Assembly: GCA_965223435.1 (NCBI GenBank)
Contig: CBDCWQ010000020.1
Coordinates: forward strand, 744,001 to 808,000
Reading direction: 5' to 3'
Length of the DNA: 64,000 bases
Origin: CBDCWQ01 sp965223435
GTDB lineage: Bacteria > Myxococcota > Kuafuiibacteriia > Kuafuiibacteriales > Kuafuiibacteriaceae
Shown: positions 18,848 through 28,500 of the stretch, one piece after another
How the letters are laid out: every line of letters begins with the position of its first letter
How positions within the stretch are numbered: the stretch's first letter is position 1
The notes under the pieces: model-generated
Seen by the model: the letters and a program-made list of their open reading frames with translations, nothing else
The model's database searches: none
What the model was told of the DNA's origin: nothing
Position numbers and translations under genes: made by a program

Positions 18848-20209
18848 TTGGCGTTGAGGGTCGAGGGCGAGCACGAAGAAGACCGGACGGTGCTTGAGCG
18901 CCTTCTTGGTGCGGTCACGGAGGTTCGCGCGGGCGAGGGTGTTTCGGCTCTGCTTTTGACGTTCAACGTCTTCTTGCTCCTCATGGCGTACTACCTGATC
19001 AAGCCGGTGCGCGAAGGCTTGATCCTCGCCTTGGAGTCGGGTGCTGAATACAAAAGCTATATGAGTGGCGCCATTGCCGCCACACTTTTGGTCGCGGTCC
19101 CCGCCTACGCGAAGCTGGTGAACCGACTGCCGCGCAACCGTTTGGTGGTCGGGGTGACACTGTTTTTTGTGACCCATTTGGTCCTGTTTTATGTGGGGAG
19201 CTCGGTCGAGATGGTCCGAGCGCACCTGGGCCTGATTTTTTATCTTTGGGTGGGTGTCTTCAACATGATGGTCGTGGCCCAGTTTTGGGGATTCGCCAAC
19301 GACATCTACAGCGACGAGCAGGGCAAAAGGTTGTTTGCGTTGATCGGCCTTGGGGCCTCAAGTGGCGCTGCTTTTGGGAGCAAGGTGGCATCGTGGTTGG
19401 TGGAACCTCTTGGTGTCTTTCAGATGCTCTTGGTGGCGGCAGGGCTTCTTGGTGTGTCGGCGGTTTTGACCCAGTTGGTACACACGCGAGAAGGGCGAAG
19501 AGTGGCGCCCGAAACCAACAACCAAGCCCCCGAACCCCAAGAAGAAATCGACACCAGCGAAGGTGCGTTTCAGATGGTGGCCCGTCATCGCTACCTGGTG
19601 CTGCTTGCTGCTTTTTCGTTGGTCTTTACCTTTGTCAATACCAACGGCGAGTATATCTTTGGCCGTCTGGTCAAAGTTGAGGCCGCTCAGGCCGCGGCCG
19701 GCGGACGGCTTCAGGGCCAGACGGAAGCTGAATTCATTACGGGGATTTTTGCCAACTTCTTCTTTTACGTGAACGTATTGGGCTTGTTCTTACAAACCTT
19801 TGTGGTCTCTCGCCTGGTGAAGTATCTCGGCTTGCGTGTGGCTTTTTTTGTGCTCCCGGTGATTGCGCTCCTCGATGCGACCGCGGTGGCATTGGTTCCC
19901 GTTTTTTTGATCCTTCAGATCGGAAAGACCGCCGAGAACGCGACCGATTACTCGGTGAACAACACCGTGCGCAACATGCTTTGGCTGCCCACGACCCGAG
20001 AGATGAAGTACAAAGCGAAACAAGCCGTGGATACGTTTTTTGTGCGCATGGGCGACGTGAGTTCTGCGCTGGTGGTGTTTTTAGGAGCGGGCGTTTTGGG
20101 GCTGGGCGTTCGTGCTTTTGCACTGGTGAACATTCTTCTGGTGGTGGTGTGGCTTTGGCTTGCCCACCAGATATTGAAAGAAAACAAGCGACTTTCAGAA
20201 GCGAAGTGA
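18848..20209 (+). CDS. NTP/NDP exchange transporter-like carrier (ATP:ADP antiporter/MFS group)
   Basis: The 453-residue protein has about 12 hydrophobic segments and the typical family opening LTFNVFLLLMAYYLIKPVRE. Other family-like stretches are FWGFANDIYSDEQGKRLFALIG, GASSGAAFGS and NAMDYS-type sequence (ENATDYSVNNTVRNMLWLPT). Characterised members in Chlamydia, Rickettsia and plastids exchange ATP for ADP or import nucleotides. Homologues in free-living bacteria are mostly uncharacterised. A TTG start at 18848 best fits the frame. It is the last gene of the 15504-20209 operon. Substrate and direction of transport cannot be read from sequence. Confidence 0.8.
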   Translation: MALRVEGEHEEDRTVLERLLGAVTEVRAGEGVSALLLTFNVFLLLMAYYLIKPVREGLILALESGAEYKSYMSGAIAATLLVAVPAYAKLVNRLPRNRLVVGVTLFFVTHLVLFYVGSSVEMVRAHLGLIFYLWVGVFNMMVVAQFWGFANDIYSDEQGKRLFALIGLGASSGAAFGSKVASWLVEPLGVFQMLLVAAGLLGVSAVLTQLVHTREGRRVAPETNNQAPEPQEEIDTSEGAFQMVARHRYLVLLAAFSLVFTFVNTNGEYIFGRLVKVEAAQAAAGGRLQGQTEAEFITGIFANFFFYVNVLGLFLQTFVVSRLVKYLGLRVAFFVLPVIALLDATAVALVPVFLILQIGKTAENATDYSVNNTVRNMLWLPTTREMKYKAKQAVDTFFVRMGDVSSALVVFLGAGVLGLGVRAFALVNILLVVVWLWLAHQILKENKRLSEAK

Positions 20210-20262
20210 CGCGTCCGCTGTGGGTGCGTGAGGCACAAGGCCGATGGAATTGAACCGTGGGA

Positions 20263-22338
20263 TCAAAGTCCAGGCCACTTGAACCCGAGATCCTCCCAGG
20301 GGTTACGAACTGTCCAGGCCACGACGGCAACGTTCACGGCGTAGTGTTGGCGTTTGAAGATACGCATCATCTCCGCCAACCACTTGTTTGCGATCGAAAG
20401 CGCCCGGGGGTCATCAACGTCCGTCGCTCTCCATAAACGTGACTGGAGCGACGTCCACTCGAGGCCGGTCCGGACAAATGCAATCCTGTTAAGAAGTGCT
20501 CGATCACCGTTGGCTCGGCTGCGGGCTTCTACGAGAAGGGCGCGAAGCTCATCGACCACATCTTGGGTGTAGGGCACGAGCGGCCGGAAAATGTGCCCGT
20601 AGATACGGCCGCCCGGATTGCCAAAAACCGACTGGCCTTCCGGAGGAGAGTGAGGAAGACTTGCGACCTTACGAGAAATCTCCTCGATTCGACGAAAGTA
20701 CTGCCCCATGGGCCTTGCAGCTTTGCCGAAACCGAGCTTCATGTAGCGATCCAAAAGGTCATCTACGTTTTGATAGGGGTCCCAGAGTAGGCGAGCGGTG
20801 ACGTAGTAGTTTAGCCCCGCCGTAGACCAGTGGTGGGCAATGGAATCGAGATCCGCACCCACCATCGTGCGGGCAAAGAGTCGATAGTCACGGGCGAGGT
20901 GGTGCGCAAAGTTTTGTGCCGCCCCCACTCTGCGGCCCCCTAGGAGGTGATTGGACCGCAGAATCATCGTATCGGTGATGGCACTCCACCCCTTCCAGGC
21001 CTTCAGGGAGTTTTGGCGATGCTCATCTTCCATGTAACTTAGTCCCGCGAAACGAATGGCCACGTTAGGGCGCGGAACCCGCCGCAATGGGGGATCAAGA
21101 TAGGCACCATAGGCGTCCCCAACAACGTAGGCATGAGGGTGTTTCTTGCCGACCTCTCTTGCTATTTGATTGTAGAACCATACGTATCGATCGCTGAGTG
21201 CCTTGTATTCATAGGGCGTTCTTACGATTTTTCCTTGCACGCGCTCGTGAAAGGCCATGTGACGCTTGGCCGCGTTGGGGTGGTCTAGAGCCCTGCATTG
21301 GTTGCACATGCAAAAGGATGTCTTGCCTCCGTCGTTCGGCCCGACCGGCACGCTGATCCGATCGGGATCTCTGTCGAGCATGGCTATTCGATCGTCGACA
21401 ATGTGTTCGAGGAGTTCGGGGTGCGTCACGTGCAGTCGAGATCGCTGAGGTGAGATCGATTGATCTCGATTACCGTTCAGATTCTCTGCGAACCAATCAA
21501 GGTTTTTCTTCCCATGGGTCTTCCACAGATCTTGGAACGAATGACCTCCGGTGATTCCACTGTCGCCGCCAAGGCGTTGCCAGCGCCACCAGTCGCTTCC
21601 AGGTGCATTCATTCCATGCTTTCGACGTTCTTCAAACTCGCTCGGTTCGATTCCCAGCTTCTTAAGACCTATGAGGTTTCGAGAACCCGGTGAGGAGCCG
21701 GCGCCACGGATACGCCGCTGACCAATGGGAGGTTGGTGGGTCCGCGTGACTGCGGCTCTGATGGACGCCCGCTTGGGAATGACCTTGCCCGATTGTCCCG
21801 GCCAAAGATAGATGACGCCAAGGGCCTCTTCAAGGAAAACGGTAGCCGCATAGTGTGTGCCCCATGGATCTTTGGGATCATCGTCTTTGCCAAAGATGGC
21901 GATCGAGTTGGGAAATGTCCGGATCACGATCCCTCCCGCATTGAGTTGAATGCCATCCAGCCGGAGGCGTTTGGTGAGTTCGCTTTTCCCCACGAGCAAG
22001 AACTTGTGGTTCGCAGGTGCCTTGGCCGCTGTGATGCGCCGATCGCGAATTGAGATCTCCCCCAGCGCACTTTCTTTGACGATGCGAAGTCGGGCTTTAG
22101 AGGATTGGAGGATATGATGTTGAAGCACCGTGGCCGCCTCGGTTGCAGCCTCCGTTGGGTTGTCGGAGGTGACAATCCAAGCCTTTGCGACCCCCTGGTC
22201 TACTAGAGTAACCGGTCGCCTGGCCACAGCGGCTGCTGGCGGTGTGACTGTATTCTCGGCCTGTGGAACAGGGCCGCAGCTCAAGAGGCTGCTCAACCCT
22301 ATTGCCGAGATGCACCATCTCGTACTTCTTCTTGTCAT
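20263..22338 (-). CDS. DUF4838 lipoprotein, glycoside-hydrolase-like
   Basis: The 691-residue product starts with a signal peptide and lipobox LLSCG. The ATG at 22338 follows a strong AAGGAGAAACG site. An N-terminal alpha-glucuronidase-like domain (NPTEAATEAATVLQHHI ... FLLVGKSELTKRL) precedes the DUF4838 core. The core shows ISVPVGPNDGGKTSFCMCNQ with a CxCxxC cluster, then AYVVGDAYGAYLDPP. DUF4838 proteins have TIM-barrel-like folds related to glycoside hydrolases, are typically surface proteins and have no assigned substrate. It lies alone, between the convergent nucleotide-exchanger gene and the 3' end of giant 1. A carbohydrate role is inferred. Confidence 0.85.
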   Translation of the reverse strand: MTRRSTRWCISAIGLSSLLSCGPVPQAENTVTPPAAAVARRPVTLVDQGVAKAWIVTSDNPTEAATEAATVLQHHILQSSKARLRIVKESALGEISIRDRRITAAKAPANHKFLLVGKSELTKRLRLDGIQLNAGGIVIRTFPNSIAIFGKDDDPKDPWGTHYAATVFLEEALGVIYLWPGQSGKVIPKRASIRAAVTRTHQPPIGQRRIRGAGSSPGSRNLIGLKKLGIEPSEFEERRKHGMNAPGSDWWRWQRLGGDSGITGGHSFQDLWKTHGKKNLDWFAENLNGNRDQSISPQRSRLHVTHPELLEHIVDDRIAMLDRDPDRISVPVGPNDGGKTSFCMCNQCRALDHPNAAKRHMAFHERVQGKIVRTPYEYKALSDRYVWFYNQIAREVGKKHPHAYVVGDAYGAYLDPPLRRVPRPNVAIRFAGLSYMEDEHRQNSLKAWKGWSAITDTMILRSNHLLGGRRVGAAQNFAHHLARDYRLFARTMVGADLDSIAHHWSTAGLNYYVTARLLWDPYQNVDDLLDRYMKLGFGKAARPMGQYFRRIEEISRKVASLPHSPPEGQSVFGNPGGRIYGHIFRPLVPYTQDVVDELRALLVEARSRANGDRALLNRIAFVRTGLEWTSLQSRLWRATDVDDPRALSIANKWLAEMMRIFKRQHYAVNVAVVAWTVRNPWEDLGFKWPGL

Positions 22339-22653
22339 CGTTTCTCCTTCGAACCGTTGTTGTTCGTTGTCGTAGAGTGTTAAAACAGTGGCCGTGGCTT
22401 GTCCGTCCTAGATGCCAGGCCGCATCGTGCAAGAAGTCTTCAGCAAGGATGGTGCCAGTGCGCCCACCATATGATTGCCGTCGATTGAGTTGGGCTACGC
22501 CGAAGAGTGTATTGGCCGCGCTTCATCGCGTCACCAAACGAAGCCATTTGTTTAGCCTCGCATGTCAGTCGCACCCGAAATCTTGCGATCGAGCGTCAGC
22601 GCCTAAGGTGTGAATCCGGAACTTTGGAGCATCCCCGTCAGGCGTGCTTGCAC
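22339..22653. other. 315-base gap between the DUF4838 gene and giant 1
   Basis: No convincing gene, RNA or terminator is seen. It contains the ribosome-binding site and presumably the promoter of the DUF4838 gene, and the 3' untranslated region of giant 1, which is transcribed in the same direction. Confidence 0.5.
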
Positions 22654-25580
22654 TCAGGGTTGCCTGCGTGATGTTCGGCTTTTGTAGTTGGGGTTTGTGA
22701 AATAAGGGCCCTGCACGACGCTTTTGGTCTTGGGGTCCCAGCGGTATTCTTGGGCGCCTATGATCTGGGCTGGGCTGACGTACTCGGGAAAAATGTGTTC
22801 GCCCGTGATGGCGTCGTTGCGGGCGTTGACCATATTGAGCGCCCTACCATCGTTTTCGATGATGTAGATCCAAGTGACGTCGATAACCGAGGCATCTTCT
22901 CGGTCTTGTCGGGTGCCCTCCTGCTGCCCGATGGTGAGGTAGTGGTCTTGGAGGAGGCTCTGGTAGGTATCGGCGTAGACGTGGGCTCGACGCTCCCCGG
23001 AGCCCGAAAAGTGGGTTGGCCGCATGATGGTGCGGAACAAGCCGTTTGGAGTGAGGGGAGGGCGGTGGTCCTCGCGGAAGAGGACTTTGGCGGCGGTGGT
23101 TCTGGCTCGGTCCACATCGATGGAGCGCCATGAGCCTAGATCACGCTCTTCAAGCGTGCCTTTTTGGATTTTGTTCAGATAGTCGGTCAAAGCAAACAGT
23201 TGGACGTCGGTGATGGGGTGGTTGTCGACGTAGGTTGCTCCGGTGGGCATGTTTTTAAGCTTGAGAGGAGGTTCGTAGTCAGGGTTTTGGCGTTCAGTCC
23301 CTGGAATCACCCGGCCCTGAGCATCAACCTTGAAAGCTTCGGCAATATTGGCGGAAGGAATGGGCTGCTGCACCAACACCGCCTTGTTCCACAGGGGCGG
23401 CGCTTTCAGGCCTACGCCTTGGTAGGCTCTCCCCACGTGTATGGCGCCTTCGGGTGCCCGGATCTTGAACACGGGTACCGGGCCGGACTTGAGGGCGTCC
23501 GCCCATTGTGGGTGGGCATCTTGGGTGGGCGCCAGGTCGGTGGTGAGCAGGGTCGGCTGGTCGCTCGGCTGAATGAGCGACGGAAACGTATCCTGAAAAA
23601 GCCCTAGGGGGTCGATCCAGTAGACAAACTCGGGCGCACCTTCGATGCCCGCTTTGTGGGCCTCAAACGGAAGCCCCTGGTAGACCGTGGTGTCGGTCAA
23701 GATGGTGCTCCACGGGGTGGATTGGTCGGGAAAAAACCGTTCGATGCCCTCGAGGTAAGCGTGGTGAGGATGGGTGTGGAGTGTTTCTTCGCCGATGACG
23801 AAGGTTTCGTCCTCGTTCAAGCGTGTGTCGTAGTAGCGGATGTGATCGGGTTTGATGACCCGTACGTAGGGCACGGTCACCCCCAGCTCTCGAAGATCGC
23901 GAAAAACACGCATCACGTTTTTTCGCTCCACTTTGGGTCCGTCGTTGCCGGTCATGCCCACCAAAAGGACCTCATCGGTCTCTTTGAGGAGTTTGAGATT
24001 GAGAAAAGGTGAACCCAATCGGGTCGTCAAATAGAGCCCCCCGGTCGGAATGGTCTTTCCGCGCAAAAACAGTTGGATTACGGAAAACCTTTGGCCGAAA
24101 ACTTCGCTTTTTGTGTCCAAAAGAGCTTGGTCGGTCAGGGGCTGGGTACTCGAGCGGACGCCGTCGGAAAACTGATCCGCGATGGGCCCGCGCGCGTGAC
24201 CATTTGGGGATGGTGCTTGGGGCAATAGAGCCCCCAATGGGTGCAATACGTTGTTCCGTAAAGTATCGGGGACCGCCTTCCCAAAGACATTGACGGTATG
24301 CGCGCCCACGATCCGAGAGGCATGCATGGTTGGGCCGAACACCACCAAGTTTTTCCACGCGGGGGGCGCTTCGAGTCCGACGCTTTGGTACAGGTGGCCC
24401 ACATGGATGGCAGAGTCTGGGGGTTCTACGGTGTATACCGACCCATGGCCGGACATGAGTGTCAGGCTGGACAAGACTGGATCGGTGCCCCCATCAAAGT
24501 TGGCGTCGGTGGATGCCATGACCAAGCCGTTGTGGTCCGCGCTCAGGGGGTCAAGGAAGTCGATGGAAATGGCGCTGGCCGCCGTTGGGACGTAGACCAA
24601 GTTCGGGACCGCGCCCTGCGCTTTTTTGAGAATCGCATCGGGTATGGATTTTAGATAATGGGCGTCTTTCATAAAGGTCTGCAGAGGGGATAAAGGCGCC
24701 TGAGCCCTTGTGGTCTCGCCCTCGCGAAACTGGGCCAATGGCGTGCTGCTCAGGGTGGTTTCGCCAACGGACCAATGTTTGGTGGTGGGGTCTACGTAAC
24801 GAACATGGTCTGTTTCGACCATTCGGTAGTATGGGGGTTGTAGCGCCAAGCTCTTGAGTTTTGTCTCGAGCTTTTCGAGTCCGCTTTTCAGATAGAGAAG
24901 GCCGGTGATGGCAACCAGGGTCACTGTACCGGGGGCCGCATTTTTGAGTTGTGGGTGCTGCCAGTGCTTCGAGCCCAAGGTGAATGCCAAATACAGGTCT
25001 CCTTGCGGGTGTTTTTCTCGCCGGATATGGAACTGAACCAGCGTACTGTGGCTGGCAAAAAGACCCTGCTTGGCGCGGTAGAGTTCGTCGTCGGTGAGCG
25101 GAAAGCGGGCCGCGTATAACCCGGAGCCAGAGAACAGAAAGGAAACCTTGTCGGGTCGGGTTTCGAAATGGCTTCGAGCTTCCCCAACGCTGTCGATGTA
25201 CGCATCCATAGGGCTGACCGACCATGGGTGTTTGCTGACAAACGCCACCAGATCGTGCCCGTAAATCTTGACCGAGCCGTCGGGCACCAACGACCGCAAT
25301 GTGGTCTGTACGACGTGCTTAAACACTTCTTCGACAACCAAGCGAACCGTTTGAGGGTCGGTGCCCTCAGTGCTCGTGAGAACCCGGGTGTTGCCCGACC
25401 ATTGCTCGACGTCGGTCCATTTGGTGTGCGGAACCGGCGCTGAGCCCTCCTGGGTGACTCGCTCAAGAGCAGGAAAAACGGCATACCCTTTGAATGTGTT
25501 GTGCACCAGGACCAAGTCGCGCCCCTCGAAGGCATCGTGTTTGAGCAATACAAGCTCGGCGTCGGTCAGCGCCTCAGCAC
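22654..25580 (-). repeat. LTD-x-L modules with three cholera/LT-like ADP-ribosyltransferase-type segments
   Basis: The (P/A)(L/I)TDxxL openings lie near 25580-25520, 25100-25055, 24155-24105 and 23225-23175. The second and third copies share a YYR/YVR...DH(V/I)RYxD strand, a GExTL turn, an STD/TTD segment and a V(Y/F)x(V/I)xxPxxAIHVGxxYQ strand. Their closing segments are NLVVFGPTMHASRIVGA and AVLVQQPIPSANIAEAF. The last copy has TWIYIIENDGRALNMVNARN (near 22880-22820) and GEHIFPEYVSPAQIIGA (22803-22753). By eye these match the LT/cholera order YIYVI...NMFNVND and EVSALGGIPYSQIYGW. Only the last copy keeps Glu at the ExE position. The first opening near 25580 has no clear ART-like segment after it. 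Confidence 0.5.
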
Positions 25581-28500
25581 CGATGCGCATTTCGTTTTCG
25601 AAGCCATAGTATTGTTTGAGAGCATCTGGGTTCGTCACGTCAACCGACTGGGCGGCGAGGGTGGCCCGGACGTCTGAAAGCGAATGGGGCGTTTTTCGTT
25701 GCGTGAAAAACGGCGGATGTTTTTGAGGCAGTGCGCTATCAGGAGGCGGGCTGGCTTTGGCCGAACGCCCGGTTCGCGCCTGGTCCTCAGCCGCTTGGAG
25801 GCTGTACTCACCACGGACAACCAACGCCACGAGGTGGAGCCAGCCGATGCGTGCGCTTTCGGGCAGACTTTCGGCCAGGGGGGCGAGCTTCTGCCATAGC
25901 GGGTGGTTTTTGATGAAGTCGCTGAGGAGCGACTCTCGTGAGGCCTCGGACCTCAAGTGATAGACCGGCCAGAGTGCGTTTTTGTGCGGTGTGAGGATTT
26001 CGAGTGCCGTGCTGCCAGGTAGCGAGACTCCGAGCCTTTCGACCTGAATGTAGTAGATGAGAGGTTCCTCAAACGAACGGGCGATGTTTTTGAGTGGGTC
26101 GTCTACGTCAGGAGTGCGCGGGTAGATCACACCGGTTGCGCGAAGCGTGGTTTCCGGGAGGAGGTGGGTCCCAAGGGGTTGTGCGACGGCTTCTTCAGCC
26201 ACGATCACCCCCGTTTCTTCCCACAGCTCAGGCCCCGGTGGGTGGGTACCCAAGAAGATGGTTTCCAGGCCGGTGTCGACTTGTGCAGTGCCAAAATAAG
26301 CGGCCGCACCGAGTGCCGCGGTGCCCGCAAGAGCAAGCTCGGGCGGTATCACGAAAACGTCGTCGACGTGTTTGAGGGCCTGGGTTCCGAACCTGTGGGC
26401 CAGTTTGCCGCGGTGGACAAAGAGTTTTTGGGCGAACCCTAGAAGCACCGCATGGGGGACGCCGCTTGGGGGCTCGGTGCTGAGGAAGCCGCCAAGCCCT
26501 TTGAGCGCGAGAATCAAACTCTCGACGGGTACGTCTTGGGTTGGGGGGCTCACGGATGAAGCGTCCCTCCAAAGCGGCACCCATTCACCGGCCAAACGCT
26601 TCACGCGCTCAAAGGTGATGTTCGGCTCGACCGTCGAGGCCCAAACCCCATGCCCCATGCTTCCGCGCGCACGAAATCGCGCGCGGGCCTTGGCCCCAGC
26701 CTGGACGCAATTCATGCCGAGACGGTCTTCGAAGGTCGTGGACGCCTGGTGGAGGAGCCGTTGCGGGTTACAGAGGTCTTGAACCAGGTCATGTTCTACG
26801 GCGTGTATCCAGTCTTTGAGCGACATTGCGGTCATTCCGTCATCAAAGAGGAGCCCCCAAACCATATGCACCTCGACCAACGCCCCGAGCGCGGCATCAA
26901 AGCGCGGATGGGATAGGTCGGATGCGAGGAAAGTCGAAAATGCGTCCAGCCCTCGCGCGGCCAGTTGGCGCCTGACTTCGGTCTCCCTTTCGGGTTCGAG
27001 CTCGATGTCTTCGAGCGCGCTGAAGTCATCCAACGATGTCGCTGAGCCGAGATCGGTCGCTGCTTTTTGGCCCGGACGAAAGGCAGCATAACCGTCGATG
27101 AACCATATGGCAGCGGTGCTGGACTCCAAAAGGGTGGAAAGATTGTGAATGCGTTGGCTCGAATAAGGAAAGCCGTGGTGCGTGACAAAGCCTTGGGTCC
27201 CGGCCCAAAGCCGCTGGGCTTCGGTCAATAACCAGTCAGCGCTGGGGTGCTCGGGGTGTGCCTGGCCGAAGCGAAGGAGCCCTAGCGTCAGGCCCAAAGT
27301 GGCTTCGAGATGGTACGACGACTCTTGAAGGCTACTGGGCTCGATGTATGGGTCTTTGAAGGTGTTTTGGAAGTAGTGCGTCCCGCGATGGGTTTTTTGG
27401 GCGAGGCACGGGCTGCCGGTGCAGGTGCGTTGTCCGTAGCCCAAGTTTTTGACGTACTGGACGACGGTGTACGCCAAGCATTGCGCCAAACGTTCGACGT
27501 GAAGATCCGGTACTGCCCCTCTTGTGGTCCCAGGGTTCGGGGCCAATACGGCGAGCACCAGCCATGAACAGTTGTCGATCGCGGTATGGGGATTCTGCTT
27601 GAGCCGAAACCCGGTCGGGGCATCACCCAGCAACACGCCCCCGGTGACGAACCGGCCAACGGATCCGTTTTCGAGCGCAACGGCAATGCGCGCCTCTCGG
27701 TCGTCCGGCGTGCGCGTACCGGGCGGTTCAAAGTCCTCCGTCTCGTTTTGCGCTTCCAGTTCGGCAAGCCGGCGGCGAAGGTTCTCTTTGGCTCCGTGTG
27801 TATCCCACAGGGCAAAAAAGATGCCTTCAAGAAGCGCGTCCCGCCAGGCTCTCAAGCCAGCCACGTCGGGCAGTTCGAGCGCTTCGTGGTGCTCGAGTGC
27901 ATGGTTTAAGACACTCAGGACATCCAGATTGTGTTCGGTGACGATGTGTCGGGACTGAATACGGGTCCTGAGGGCCTGGTACTCGGCCTCGTCTTCCAGG
28001 GGGCGCAGGGCCCAAGGGCCAGCCCCCTGCCCACCAAAGGATTCTTCGAGGGGCGGTGCGCTGCCCGTCGAACCACATCCGGGCCCTCGGCATGCCATGA
28101 CGGATGTCGGCGCAAAGGCGTCATAGCCGATGGCGTCGAGGACGCTGTAGTAGGCCCAGGTTTCTGAGGCCTCCGCCTTGATCGGTGTGCCCCCAGCGAG
28201 GCGAATTCTTTGGGGGTCTCTGTGCCAGCGGAGCCCAGCCGTCGTCCACCCGGCGCTCATCAGGCTGGCACTGGATGCGCCTTCGGCGATGATGGGATGA
28301 CGGTGGTCTTTGAGGCCTTCAAGCGCATCCAAGTAGCAAGACCGGAGCGCCTTTTTGTCTTCACCTTGGTAGGAGGTATAGGCGGGTGAGCTCAAGAACA
28401 CCCCCAACCCATGGATGGCCCATGCGGTGGCACCGGTCACCAGCCGCATGTCTTTCCAGTTGTCGAGGTGGGTGTTCCACGAAAAAGGCCAACCGAGGAT

